Below are positions 1 through 8,494 of a stretch of DNA of 62,761 nt, piece after piece; the first letter of the stretch is position 1; each line of letters opens with the position of its first letter. Position numbers and translations under genes: made by a program. The stretch comes from Guptibacillus hwajinpoensis (GTDB lineage: Bacteria > Bacillota > Bacilli > Bacillales > Bacillaceae_O), in the NCBI GenBank assembly GCA_016841765.1, contig JAENYN010000027.1, positions 1 to 62,761 on the forward strand, read 5' to 3'. A model generated the notes under the pieces. The model was not told the origin of the DNA. It ran no database searches and was given only the letters and a program-made list of their open reading frames with translations.

Positions 1-14
1 ATCGAGGGCTTATC
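1..14 (+). rRNA. 23S rRNA, 3' terminal fragment
   Basis: The first bases (ATCGAGGGCTTATCC) match the conserved 3' end of Bacillus 23S rRNA, which ends in a form like ATCGAGGACTTAACC. The rest of the gene lies outside the window. About 100 nt of spacer then leads to the 5S gene, as in Bacillus rRNA operons. The exact mature end is approximate. Confidence 0.6.
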
Positions 15-111
15 CTGGCATATCAACGCACTACTTGCTTGCATCAACGTTATCCAGTTTTCAGGGAATAACACCTGAAAAGGTTTGGGTTACACTCAAA
101 CCAAATACTTG

Positions 112-228
112 TCCGGTGGCAACGGCGGAGAGGATATACCCGTTCCCATCCCGAACACGGAAGTCAAGCTCTCCAGCGCCGATGGTAGTTGGGGGCCGTC
201 CCCCTGTGAGAGTAGGACGCCGCCGGGC
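112..228 (+). rRNA. rrf: 5S ribosomal RNA
   Basis: A typical Bacillus 5S rRNA of about 117 nt. The terminal helix pairs TCCGGTGGC with GCCGCCGGG. The conserved CCCGTTCCCATCCCGAACAC, the GCGCCGATGGTAG segment and GTGAGAGTAGGACGCCGCC are all present. It follows the 23S 3' end and is followed directly by an intrinsic terminator, so it is the last gene of an rRNA operon on the plus strand. Confidence 0.97.
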
Positions 229-235
229 AAACAAA

Positions 236-266
236 AGACCAGCTGAATCGCTCAGCTGGTCTTTTT
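236..266 (+). terminator. rRNA operon terminator
   Basis: AGACCAGCTGA pairs perfectly with TCAGCTGGTCT around a 5-nt loop and is followed by a T run. It lies 7 nt after the 5S gene and ends the upstream rRNA operon. Confidence 0.93.
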
Positions 267-321
267 GCGTTTATTCTACCGCATAAACATCACCTGCAAA
301 ACCATTCCAGCATCGCAAAAA

Positions 322-368
322 GTGCCAGGAATTGACCCACTGGATGACCTTCAGAGAATACCTGGCAC
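322..368 (-). repeat. 47-nt REP-like element, copy 1 (inverted orientation)
   Basis: An imperfect palindromic element bounded by GTGCCAGG and CCTGGCAC. Its reverse complement matches the two copies at 24231-24277 and 24343-24389 almost base for base (core GAAGGTCATCCAG). Copies on both strands at distant sites indicate a mobile interspersed repeat rather than a local duplication. No transposase gene lies in the window. Confidence 0.8.
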
Positions 369-459
369 TCCCCTTCACCAAACAACATGACTTCTCAAAG
401 ATTTTCACAAAAACCCTAAAAATCGAACGAGGCTCAAACTTTACCGTTATCATTGCTGC

Positions 460-1208
460 GTATCACCAGGCGATACAGCGAGCGATCCATCGAAACCCCA
501 GCCTGTTCCACTGGAAAAAAAGCGATACGGATCCCGATAGATAATGTTATGTCATGAAAAGCCGAAGGTTAAGCTAAACAGATTTAAGAATAACGGCCGC
601 AGTGTACGGTTAACCATCGAAAGTACTTTTTAGTAAGCGATACGGCCACAGCGGATGCAACAGGGCTAATCAAAATCACAGCAGATGCCCATTGGTTTGC
701 TTTGTATCGGTGGGTGATATGCTAGTCAATACCTACCGACCTCTGATATATCGCTATGAGCCAAATCAAGATTGTTTCACCTTTAACCATAAAAACAGTA
801 AACATTTGCAGACCATGACTCGCTCGCTATTTGTATCGGGGGGCGATATAGACATCGGCGGGGAACTGCCGACGTGAAATGTGCAGCTTGGTGGAATATG
901 AGGAATGAGCCTGGTGCTATATGTCTTATTCTCAGTAGAAGACTTATGGTACTAATCACACTAAATTAATCTATTATATTGTATCGCCTGCCGATATAAC
1001 TTGGCATAGCTGGCAGCATTCAATCTGGCCGATATGCAGTCCGATATGCAAAAGGCGATACATGTTTTGTCAGCCATGCAAAAATAATCCCGATAATCGA
1101 TTATGAAAAGTGAGGATTATAGAGGATTGGACTGCTTTAAAACAGGCTTCCCCGTTATAGACAACCTTTTCTGTGCCCTTTGCGGCATTTCGTATCGCCA
1201 GGCGATAT
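460..1208. repeat. Array of five 17-bp palindromes plus half-sites
   Basis: Five 17-bp near-palindromes lie at 460-476, 704-720, 833-849, 981-997 and 1192-1208. All begin GTATC and all but the second carry a CGATAY end; the consensus is GTATCGCCNGGCGATAT. The last copy contains a perfect 15-bp dyad, TATCGCC-A-GGCGATA. Further GCGATAC or CCGATAT half-sites occur near 522, 535, 636, 1029, 1041, 1054 and 1089. No convincing gene lies in 267-1262; the short ORFs there have no recognisable product or ribosome binding site. The adjacent HTH protein gene makes this a likely operator or centromere-like array (inference). Confidence 0.85.
1192..1208. promoter_or_regulatory. Proximal palindrome, probable autoregulatory operator
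   Basis: This is the best copy of the palindrome. It sits 54 bp before the start codon of the HTH/coiled-coil gene and overlaps the most plausible -10 region (GATATAAC, 1204-1211). Autoregulation is inferred from position only; the promoter itself is weak by sequence. Confidence 0.5.
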
Positions 1209-1262
1209 AACACTTGCAAAATCGGTGAAAAACCGGCATATTAATAGAAAAGGAGGCCCGAT

Positions 1263-1970
1263 ATGCGACACGATATACAACCAAATGAACGCTCGTATTC
1301 TTCCAAGGAAGTTGCGGAAGAATTGGGGATTGCGACCCCTACTGTCCGTAAGTATGGCCAAATTCTAGAGCGAAACGGGTATGAGTTTTTTAAAGAAGGC
1401 GATCGGCGTATATTTGTCCAGACTGATATAGAAGCGCTTATAGCGATACGCGATACGGACAAGCCCCTGGATGTTACGGCACAGGCCCTGGTGTCCAAGC
1501 AAAAAGAAAGATTGGAGGGCTCCGATGAAACGGGTGTTTCGAAACAGGATACATATGATCATTCCCTCCAGGACCCGGGCCAATTAAAAGAGTTTTTAGT
1601 GGTTTTGACCAATGAACTTGCCGCCGCCCGTGAAATGAATCTTCAGTTGAAAAAGGATGTGTCCCAGCTTCAAACAACCGTTTCCCGTCTTCAGCAGGAT
1701 CATCATGCCATCAGTTCCGGTATTGGGAATTCAGCCCAAAAAACGAATGCCAAAATTGAAAAGTTAACTCAGCAGCATAAAGCCCAATATGATACATTGC
1801 TTGAACAGGAAAAACAAAAAAGCGAATTTTTACAGAATGAACTGCATGAATTACGGGAAGAGCAGAAGAAAGAATGGCGTGCGCAAAATGATTTCAATAA
1901 GCGGTTGGAAGAAGCTGTGCAAAAACGTAAAGGGAATTGGGATTGGCTGTTTTCCATGTTCCGTAAATAG
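1263..1970 (+). CDS. MerR-like HTH / coiled-coil DNA-binding protein
   Basis: This 235-aa protein has an N-terminal winged-HTH of the MerR-like type at about residues 10-60 (SSKEVAEELGIATPTVRKYG, then a GDRRIF wing). A polar linker follows, then a long Gln/Glu/Lys-rich region at about 105-225 that is predicted coiled coil. It ends in a short basic-aromatic tail (WDWLFSMFRK). The architecture resembles RacA-type chromosome-anchoring proteins and the MerR-HTH coiled-coil proteins common on Bacillus plasmids (DUF3967-like). I cannot assign it to either firmly. The start at 1263 has AGGAGG at 1250-1255. The upstream palindrome array is probably its binding-site set. It has no counterpart at this place in B. 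subtilis and ends convergently with the lipoprotein gene. Confidence 0.8.
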   Translation: MRHDIQPNERSYSSKEVAEELGIATPTVRKYGQILERNGYEFFKEGDRRIFVQTDIEALIAIRDTDKPLDVTAQALVSKQKERLEGSDETGVSKQDTYDHSLQDPGQLKEFLVVLTNELAAAREMNLQLKKDVSQLQTTVSRLQQDHHAISSGIGNSAQKTNAKIEKLTQQHKAQYDTLLEQEKQKSEFLQNELHELREEQKKEWRAQNDFNKRLEEAVQKRKGNWDWLFSMFRK

Positions 1971-2054
1971 CGTTATGTGTTTACGCTTGGGTCTTAAGTG
2001 ATTCAAGTGTTTTTTGTTGTATTTCCGGGAGGCCCAGGTTTGAAACGGCATAAG

Positions 2055-2089
2055 AAAAGGAACCTCCGGAGGACGGAAAGTTCCTTTTT
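2055..2089. terminator. Bidirectional terminator
   Basis: AAAAGGAAC pairs with GTTCCTTTT around a partly paired CCGGAGG-containing centre. There are T runs on both strands. It lies between two convergent genes, the HTH protein (plus) and the binding lipoprotein (minus). Confidence 0.8.
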
Positions 2090-2118
2090 AATTTGCCATT
2101 CAAGAAGCTTTTGCCTGT

Positions 2119-3147
2119 CTATTCCCCAACAATTACAGCATCCTGCTTCATAGCATCTGTTACTTCAATGCCCTGGTCTGCGGCCCCCTTCTTATTGATC
2201 ATTAAATCGAGGGTCTCGGGGTATTCGACCGGAATGTCAGCAGGCGCTTTGCCGTTTAGCACGTCGACTGCCATTTCTCCGGTACGGTAGCCGAGGTCAT
2301 GGTATTCAAAGCCGAAACCGGCAAATCCGCCGCGTTCAACAGAGTCAGCCTCACCGACAAACAGCGGGATATCTTTTTCATTGGCGATTCCGATAACGGA
2401 TTCAAGGCCTGCCACCACTGTATTGTCTTTCGGGATGTAGAGGACATCGACACGGCCGATAAGCGATTGCGCTGCCTGTTTCACCTCTGAGGTCGTAGCG
2501 ACAGTCGCCTCCACAGATTGAAGGCCGAGCCCTTCCATAGACTTTTTGGCATTTTCCACGTTTACTCTGGAGTTTTGTTCCCCGGAATTATAAATGATGC
2601 CCACTTTCTTTGCATCAGGGAAAAATTCTGAGATTGATTTCATTGTATTTTTGATGGCATCCGGGTGTGTGTCTGATGTTCCTGTAGCATTTCCACCCGG
2701 GCTGTCAAAGCTTTTGACAAGTTCAGCACCGACAGGGTCCGTGATTGCTGTAAAGAGGATGGGAATTGTTGTTGTGGAACTGAGTGCTGCCTGGGCGCTC
2801 GGTGTTGAGATAGCGAAAATCAAATCAACGTCATCACCAGCAAATTTTTGGGCAATTGATTGGTTATTGCTCATGTCACCCTGGGCAAGCTGGGTATCAA
2901 GCTTAAGGTTGACGCCTTCTTCATAACCATTGTCTTTCAATGCTTTTATAAACCCTTCCCTTGCTGCATCAAGTGATGGATGTTCAACAATTTGCGTAAT
3001 GCCGATTGTAACGGATTCTTTCGCGTCTGTCTTTGCCCCCGCTGTTTTCGTTTCCCCATCTGTTTCCTTGCTGGCCGACGAACCGCATGCTGCCATTACA
3101 ATTAATACACTTACCAATAAAACGAACCCAGCCAATAATCTTTTCAT
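2119..3147 (-). CDS. ABC-type substrate-binding lipoprotein (TrpX-like family)
   Basis: A 342-aa periplasmic-binding-type protein of the ABC_sub_bind family, related to TrpX/YufN-type proteins. The N-terminus is a lipoprotein signal peptide with lipobox VMAAC and lipidated Cys about residue 21. Two Rossmann-like lobes follow (VTIGITQIVEHPSLD; KKVGIIYNSGEQNS). The family binds small molecules, often aromatic amino acids, for an ABC importer; the ligand here is unknown. No permease or ATPase gene is adjacent, so it is an orphan binding protein that must use a transporter encoded elsewhere or act as a sensor. An in-frame ATG 12 nt upstream (3159) overlaps the GGGGGAT ribosome binding site, so I prefer 3147. 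Confidence 0.88.
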   Translation of the reverse strand: MKRLLAGFVLLVSVLIVMAACGSSASKETDGETKTAGAKTDAKESVTIGITQIVEHPSLDAAREGFIKALKDNGYEEGVNLKLDTQLAQGDMSNNQSIAQKFAGDDVDLIFAISTPSAQAALSSTTTIPILFTAITDPVGAELVKSFDSPGGNATGTSDTHPDAIKNTMKSISEFFPDAKKVGIIYNSGEQNSRVNVENAKKSMEGLGLQSVEATVATTSEVKQAAQSLIGRVDVLYIPKDNTVVAGLESVIGIANEKDIPLFVGEADSVERGGFAGFGFEYHDLGYRTGEMAVDVLNGKAPADIPVEYPETLDLMINKKGAADQGIEVTDAMKQDAVIVGE

Positions 3148-3190
3148 CCAATCCCCCATTTATTTAAAAATTAAAAAATTTCTGATATTT

Positions 3191-3220
3191 ATTATAATGC
3201 GAAACATGTCCAACATGCAA
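3191..3220 (-). promoter_or_regulatory. Sigma-A promoter of the lipoprotein gene
   Basis: On the minus strand a -35 TTGCAT is separated by 18 bp from a perfect -10 TATAAT (plus-strand ATTATA at 3191-3196), about 45 bp before the start codon. The rest of 3148-3685 shows no convincing gene. Confidence 0.55.
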
Positions 3221-3685
3221 TAACAAATTGTGGCTTTTTCATTTTGATAGAGACGGTTTATTCTTAAATTATGGAAGAGTAATAGCAAACGAGGTGATTT
3301 CCCGGTATCCGCTCGCCAGGGATTCAAAAACAGCATTCATTTATGCTTCCGGTTACTTTTACAGTGAGAAAAATGAGGTGGTATTTTGGGGAGTCTTGTA
3401 TACCTGTGCTTTATTATAAAATTTTAATGTAGCCGATGTAACAAGCAGGTGGCATATAGAATGAATGGACAATGGTTATGATAAAACCTTTATAAAAGGA
3501 AGGGCAGCGTGAGGATGTTTTATCCGTCGGCCCGGAAGATTTTATTTGTTTTTCCAGCAGAGACAAACAAAATCATTCAATCTCTTCATATAATAAGTAT
3601 CAGCCGGAAAGGAATCAACTTTTCTATTAAAATATGTATAGATGGGGTCGTATCGGGCAATGCTTGTAATACGGAGGTGGAGGAG

Positions 3686-3886
3686 ATGGGTTCTTATATG
3701 GCAAATAAAACCGGGGAAACATGTGTTGTCTGTGAAGAGCCGAAAGCGAACGGTATTCATCTATATACTCGGTTCATTTGCAGGGAATGCGAAAGAGAAA
3801 TGGTAAAGACAGATACGAGTGACGAGAGGTATCATTTTTATTTGAAACAGTTAAAAAAGGTTCTTCAGCCCGAGCAATATTCATAG
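3686..3886 (+). CDS. csfB: Anti-sigma-G factor Gin (CsfB)
   Basis: A 66-aa protein matching Gin/CsfB. It has the zinc-binding pair CVVC (residues 13-16) and CREC (32-35), the family signature GIHLYTRFIC and a C-terminal FYLKQLKKV helix. Gin binds sigma-G (and sigma-E) to prevent premature or misplaced activity during sporulation. The start is the ATG preceded by GGAGGTGGAGGAG; longer reading in the same frame upstream lacks a ribosome binding site. It follows an rRNA operon, as csfB does in B. subtilis. The xpaC and yaaN genes that follow csfB there are missing here. Confidence 0.92.
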   Translation: MGSYMANKTGETCVVCEEPKANGIHLYTRFICRECEREMVKTDTSDERYHFYLKQLKKVLQPEQYS

Positions 3887-4058
3887 TTTGAAAGAATAAG
3901 CCCGACTTGATGCAACCTGGCAACATGCAAGCTTCATGTTATAGATAAAAAGAATTCGTTTCTGTGAATAGGCAGTTCGGATAAAGAGGAGAAATTGAAA
4001 AAATAGATGAAATAACAAAAATGCGCATAGTTAGCATCATAAAAAATAAACAGTAAAC

Positions 4059-4091
4059 AAAAACACCTGGATGCAAAAACCAGGTGTTTTT
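4059..4091. terminator. Strong palindromic terminator
   Basis: AAAAACACCTGG pairs with CCAGGTGTTTTT, with A and T runs on the two sides, so it can act in either direction. It lies about 170 nt after csfB. The rest of 3887-4411 contains only a fragment of an interspersed repeat and the yaaO promoter. Confidence 0.8.
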
Positions 4092-4138
4092 GTTTTTATA
4101 TTTGTTTTTTCAACGAAACAGACCTGCTTTCTTTATGA

Positions 4139-4175
4139 AAGGCTCTGTTAACGTTCAATGTTGATATTCACAAGT
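4139..4175 (+). repeat. Fragment of GC-rich Bacillaceae repeat
   Basis: GGCTCTGTTAA...TCAATGTTGAT here matches the left flank of the repeat at 37423-37457 (GGCTGTGTTAA...TCAATGTTGAT). Only the left end is present, so this is probably a decayed copy. Confidence 0.5.
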
Positions 4176-4371
4176 ATAGTTTTATAACTTCAAACCGTTA
4201 AACTAGATCACCTGACGTTTGACGGATTATCAACAATAACTTTTAATAAAGCCTTAAGAAAAAAACTTGTAAACGATAGCAGGACGAACCCGGTATTCCA
4301 GGGAGCTTTTGTCCCTGAAATGATTAAGCCGGTTTCAGGATTGGCTACCTGCATACAAGGCGGCTGCTTCT

Positions 4372-4380
4372 TGTTATAAT
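4372..4380 (+). promoter_or_regulatory. Extended -10 promoter before yaaO
   Basis: TGTTATAAT is an extended -10 (TGn plus perfect TATAAT) 31 bp before the yaaO start. No good -35 is visible at the normal distance, which is typical for extended -10 promoters. Confidence 0.55.
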
Positions 4381-4411
4381 AAAGGGAAACGATTGAAAGT
4401 GAGATTTTTTT

Positions 4412-5848
4412 ATGAATAAATCTTTACCGCTTTTTGCCGCACTGCAGCAGCATGACAGAAGGCATCCGGTTTCCTTCCATGTCCCCGGCCATAAATATGG
4501 GGAGGTGTTCCCCGAGGCGGGAGAGGGTTACTTTGCAAATGTGCTGAAGTTGGATGCGACCGAGCTTCCCGGCCTTGATGATTTGCATGATCCGGATGGG
4601 CCGATTCAGGAAGCCCGGGAACTTGCCGCCGCTTTTTATGGTGCCGATGAAACGTTTTTCCTTGTTAATGGGACAACCGCCGGGAATTTAGCAATGATTT
4701 CGGCGGTCTGCAGCGAGGATGATGTCGTTCTGGTTCAGCGGAACAGCCATAAGTCGGTCATGAATGGGTTGCAGCTTGCCGGTGCCAGGCCGGTTTTTCT
4801 GGTTCCTGAAACCGAGCGGCGCACGATGACAGCAGGCAAGGTGGATGCAGAAGTGGTGAAGGAAGCGATCAGGCGCTATCCAGATGCAAAGGCACTGATT
4901 TTAACCCATCCGAATTACTATGGGCTGGCATGGGACCTTGAAGACGTGATAGCCGCCGCTCATGGCAGCAACATACCGGTGCTTGTCGACGAGGCGCATG
5001 GCGCTCATTTTGGCATCGGGTCCCCTTTCCCGGATTCAGCTCTCCGGTACGGGGCGGACGTCGTTGTCCAATCAGCCCATAAGACATTGCCTGCTATGAC
5101 GATGGCTTCTTTTTTACATGTACAGGGAGAGCTGGTCAACAGGGACAAACTTGCCCATTACCTGGCAATGCTGCAATCAAGCAGTCCGTCCTATCCGTTG
5201 ATGGCATCGCTCGATCTGGCGAGATATTATATTGAAAAAACGAAACCGCATGCAGAAGCCGTGGCAGAACGAAGTAGGGTGTTCAGGGAAACACTCGGCA
5301 AATCTTCTTTGCTGGAAATCCCCGGCCCCATAGAAGGCTACACACAAGATCCGCTGAAGGTCACCCTGCAGCCTGCCGGCAATCTTTCGGGTTATATGCT
5401 TCGTGATCTTCTTGCTGAACACGGCATCTTTGCAGAGCTTGCCGATCCATTGAATGTGCTGCTCGTCCTTCCGCTTGCCGGTGACTATCCGGCAGAGGAA
5501 ATGGCGGAGCGCATTATCGCATCGATATCCGGTACAAGAAGCGACCCTGATGGGCAATCAGCCGGTTTCAAGCAGTACATGAAGGCTGGCCGGATAACGG
5601 AGTTGCCGTATTCCTATCATGAATTGAAAAAATTCGAAGCGGAGCGGATCAGCTTGTCACAGGCACAGGGGCGCATCGCAGCTGAACCTGTCATTCCATA
5701 TCCGCCGGGCATCCCGCTGCTGCAGACCGGTGAACAAATCACCGGAGTCCATTATAATGAAGTAAAGGAATATGCGGCACAGGGCACAAAGTTCCAGGCA
5801 AAATACCATCCGCTCGCTGACGGAATATTGGTATACAGCATAAAATAG
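4412..5848 (+). CDS. yaaO: Orn/Lys/Arg decarboxylase-family PLP enzyme YaaO
   Basis: A 478-aa protein of the fold-I PLP ornithine/lysine/arginine decarboxylase family, similar to B. subtilis YaaO and SpeA. It shows SFHVPGHKYG near the N-terminus, the PLP pocket segment VNGTTAGNLA, the cofactor-binding VDEAHGAHFG and the Schiff-base lysine in SAHKTLPAMT. The expected reaction is decarboxylation of a basic amino acid to a polyamine precursor; which substrate is used cannot be read from sequence. The family's C-terminal domain is present. It probably heads a transcript running into tmk 25 nt downstream. Confidence 0.92.
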   Translation: MNKSLPLFAALQQHDRRHPVSFHVPGHKYGEVFPEAGEGYFANVLKLDATELPGLDDLHDPDGPIQEARELAAAFYGADETFFLVNGTTAGNLAMISAVCSEDDVVLVQRNSHKSVMNGLQLAGARPVFLVPETERRTMTAGKVDAEVVKEAIRRYPDAKALILTHPNYYGLAWDLEDVIAAAHGSNIPVLVDEAHGAHFGIGSPFPDSALRYGADVVVQSAHKTLPAMTMASFLHVQGELVNRDKLAHYLAMLQSSSPSYPLMASLDLARYYIEKTKPHAEAVAERSRVFRETLGKSSLLEIPGPIEGYTQDPLKVTLQPAGNLSGYMLRDLLAEHGIFAELADPLNVLLVLPLAGDYPAEEMAERIIASISGTRSDPDGQSAGFKQYMKAGRITELPYSYHELKKFEAERISLSQAQGRIAAEPVIPYPPGIPLLQTGEQITGVHYNEVKEYAAQGTKFQAKYHPLADGILVYSIK

Positions 5849-5873
5849 AGAAGACAGCTAAAGGAGAATCGTT

Positions 5874-6867
<994 letters not shown>

Positions 6868-7045
6868 TTTAAAAAAAGGCTGTAATAGTAACAGGGATAT
6901 GGGCTGGCGGTGTGCAAACGTTCCGGCAGGAATAGGGATTCAGCGGCCTTTCCCGGAATGGGAGCCGGTTTTCCTGTCGAACATCCTGAGCATAATTTAT
7001 TGATATCATTTTCAGGATAGCCTTCAACAAAGGGGAAGTTCAAAC

Positions 7046-7483
7046 TTGAAAATCAATCATGAACTAAGGCCAAGGCTGGAAAATAACCGCACGGAAGTGA
7101 ACAGGCAGCAGACCTCCTCCGTTTCTTTCGGAAAGTATGTTGAAAATCAAGGGGAAAAGCTGAGAGTTGAACAGCTCCATTCACTGATGGCGGGAATTGA
7201 AAATCAGGGTGAACGGCTTATGCGCTCGCGTAATTTCCAAGATTTGGCCCGCTATAAAAATATGGTTAAGCAGTTTCTGAAAGAGGCGGTCAATTCCGGT
7301 CTTGATTTGAAAAAGTCCAGCAGCTGGAACGGCCAGGGGCACAGGACGCTCACCATCGTTGAACAGGTGGATGAGCAGCTTTCAGCCCTGACGGATGAAG
7401 TGCTGATGAAAGAACATAAATCGATTGATCTGCTTGACCGCATCGGTGAAATCAAGGGACTTTTAGTGAACTTATATACGTAA
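7046..7483 (+). CDS. yaaR: YaaR family protein (DUF327)
   Basis: A 145-aa, mostly helical protein of the YaaR/DUF327 family, whose role is unknown. It begins at TTG after AAAGGGGA, about 9 nt upstream. It is rich in charged residues and has no signal peptide or membrane segment. The position between darA and holB matches B. subtilis. The 178 nt between darA and this gene hold no feature I recognise. Confidence 0.88.
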   Translation: MKINHELRPRLENNRTEVNRQQTSSVSFGKYVENQGEKLRVEQLHSLMAGIENQGERLMRSRNFQDLARYKNMVKQFLKEAVNSGLDLKKSSSWNGQGHRTLTIVEQVDEQLSALTDEVLMKEHKSIDLLDRIGEIKGLLVNLYT

Positions 7484-7497
7484 GAGAGTGATCAGAC

Positions 7498-8490
7498 ATG
7501 CCGACATGGGAAAAATTAAGTGAACAGCAGCCGACGGTAGTCAAAATGGTTTCCAATAGCTTAACAAAAGATCGGATCGCCCACGCTTATTTGCTTGAAG
7601 GAGGGCGCGGCACAGGGAAACAGGCTGTTGCTTCGCAGCTGGCCAAAAGCCTTTTCTGCAAACAGAAGAATGGAAAGCAGGAACCATGTGGCACCTGTGC
7701 GGATTGCCGGAGAATCGACTCCGGGAACCATCCGGATGTCCATTTCATTGAACCCGACGGCCAATCCATCAAGATTGACCAGATCCGCCAGCTCCAGAAG
7801 GAATTTGCCTACACAGGAATGGAATCAAATAAAAAGGTATATATTTTGAAGCATGCCGACAAGATGACGGTGCAGGCGGCCAACAGTTTATTGAAATTTT
7901 TGGAAGAACCGAGTAAAATGACAGTGGCACTTCTTTTAACAGAGAATGTTCATCGCATGCTTGATACAATCATTTCCAGATGCCAGGTCCTTTCATTCCG
8001 TCCATTGCCTCCGGAAGGACTCGAGCAGGTGCTGGAACAAGCGGGGAATTCCCGTCCGATTGCCAGGGTGGCTGCTGCGCTGGTCAGCGATCTGGCCGAG
8101 GCGGAACATCTCGTCCATGATGAATGGTTTGTACAAGCACGTGCGATAGTGATACAATTAAATGAGGTCTTTTTACAGAGGCCCCATCAAGCATTGCTGT
8201 TTATCCAGAATAATTGGCTGCAGCATTTCAAAGATAAAGAGCAGCAGGACCGAGGCCTTGACTTGCTGCTTTTATGGTATAAAGATTTACTGTACGTACA
8301 GATCGGCGAAGAGCAACGGATCATTTATGATGATCAGCTCGATCTGCTGAAACAACAGGCTCTGCGCTCATCGCAAAAGCGGATAACCGACCAGATGACT
8401 GCTGTACTCGAGGCGAAACGACGCCTGGGTGCGAACATGAATCCACAGCTTTTGATGGAACAGCTCGTGCTCAGGCTGCAGGAGGGATAA
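7498..8490 (+). CDS. holB: DNA polymerase III delta-prime subunit
   Basis: A 330-aa clamp-loader subunit. The P-loop-like GGRGTGKQ is at residues 34-41 and a four-cysteine zinc module (CKQKNG...CGTCADC) follows. Next come IDQIRQLQKEF and the AAA+ segment NSLLKFLEEP. An arginine-finger-type ISRCQ (SRC motif) is at about 159. The clamp loader places the DnaN sliding clamp on DNA. It is followed 4 nt later by ricT. Confidence 0.95.
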   Translation: MPTWEKLSEQQPTVVKMVSNSLTKDRIAHAYLLEGGRGTGKQAVASQLAKSLFCKQKNGKQEPCGTCADCRRIDSGNHPDVHFIEPDGQSIKIDQIRQLQKEFAYTGMESNKKVYILKHADKMTVQAANSLLKFLEEPSKMTVALLLTENVHRMLDTIISRCQVLSFRPLPPEGLEQVLEQAGNSRPIARVAAALVSDLAEAEHLVHDEWFVQARAIVIQLNEVFLQRPHQALLFIQNNWLQHFKDKEQQDRGLDLLLLWYKDLLYVQIGEEQRIIYDDQLDLLKQQALRSSQKRITDQMTAVLEAKRRLGANMNPQLLMEQLVLRLQEG

Positions 8491-8494
8491 TGCT

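Noticed and set aside
35-286. 83-codon frame over the 5S rRNA gene
   Set aside because: It is a chance frame across a structural RNA and its terminator.
692-877. 61-codon frame within the palindrome array
   Set aside because: No ribosome binding site or recognisable family; two of the palindromes lie inside it.
3228-3419. 63-codon frame between the lipoprotein gene and csfB
   Set aside because: No ribosome binding site, no family match and no conservation signal that I can see.
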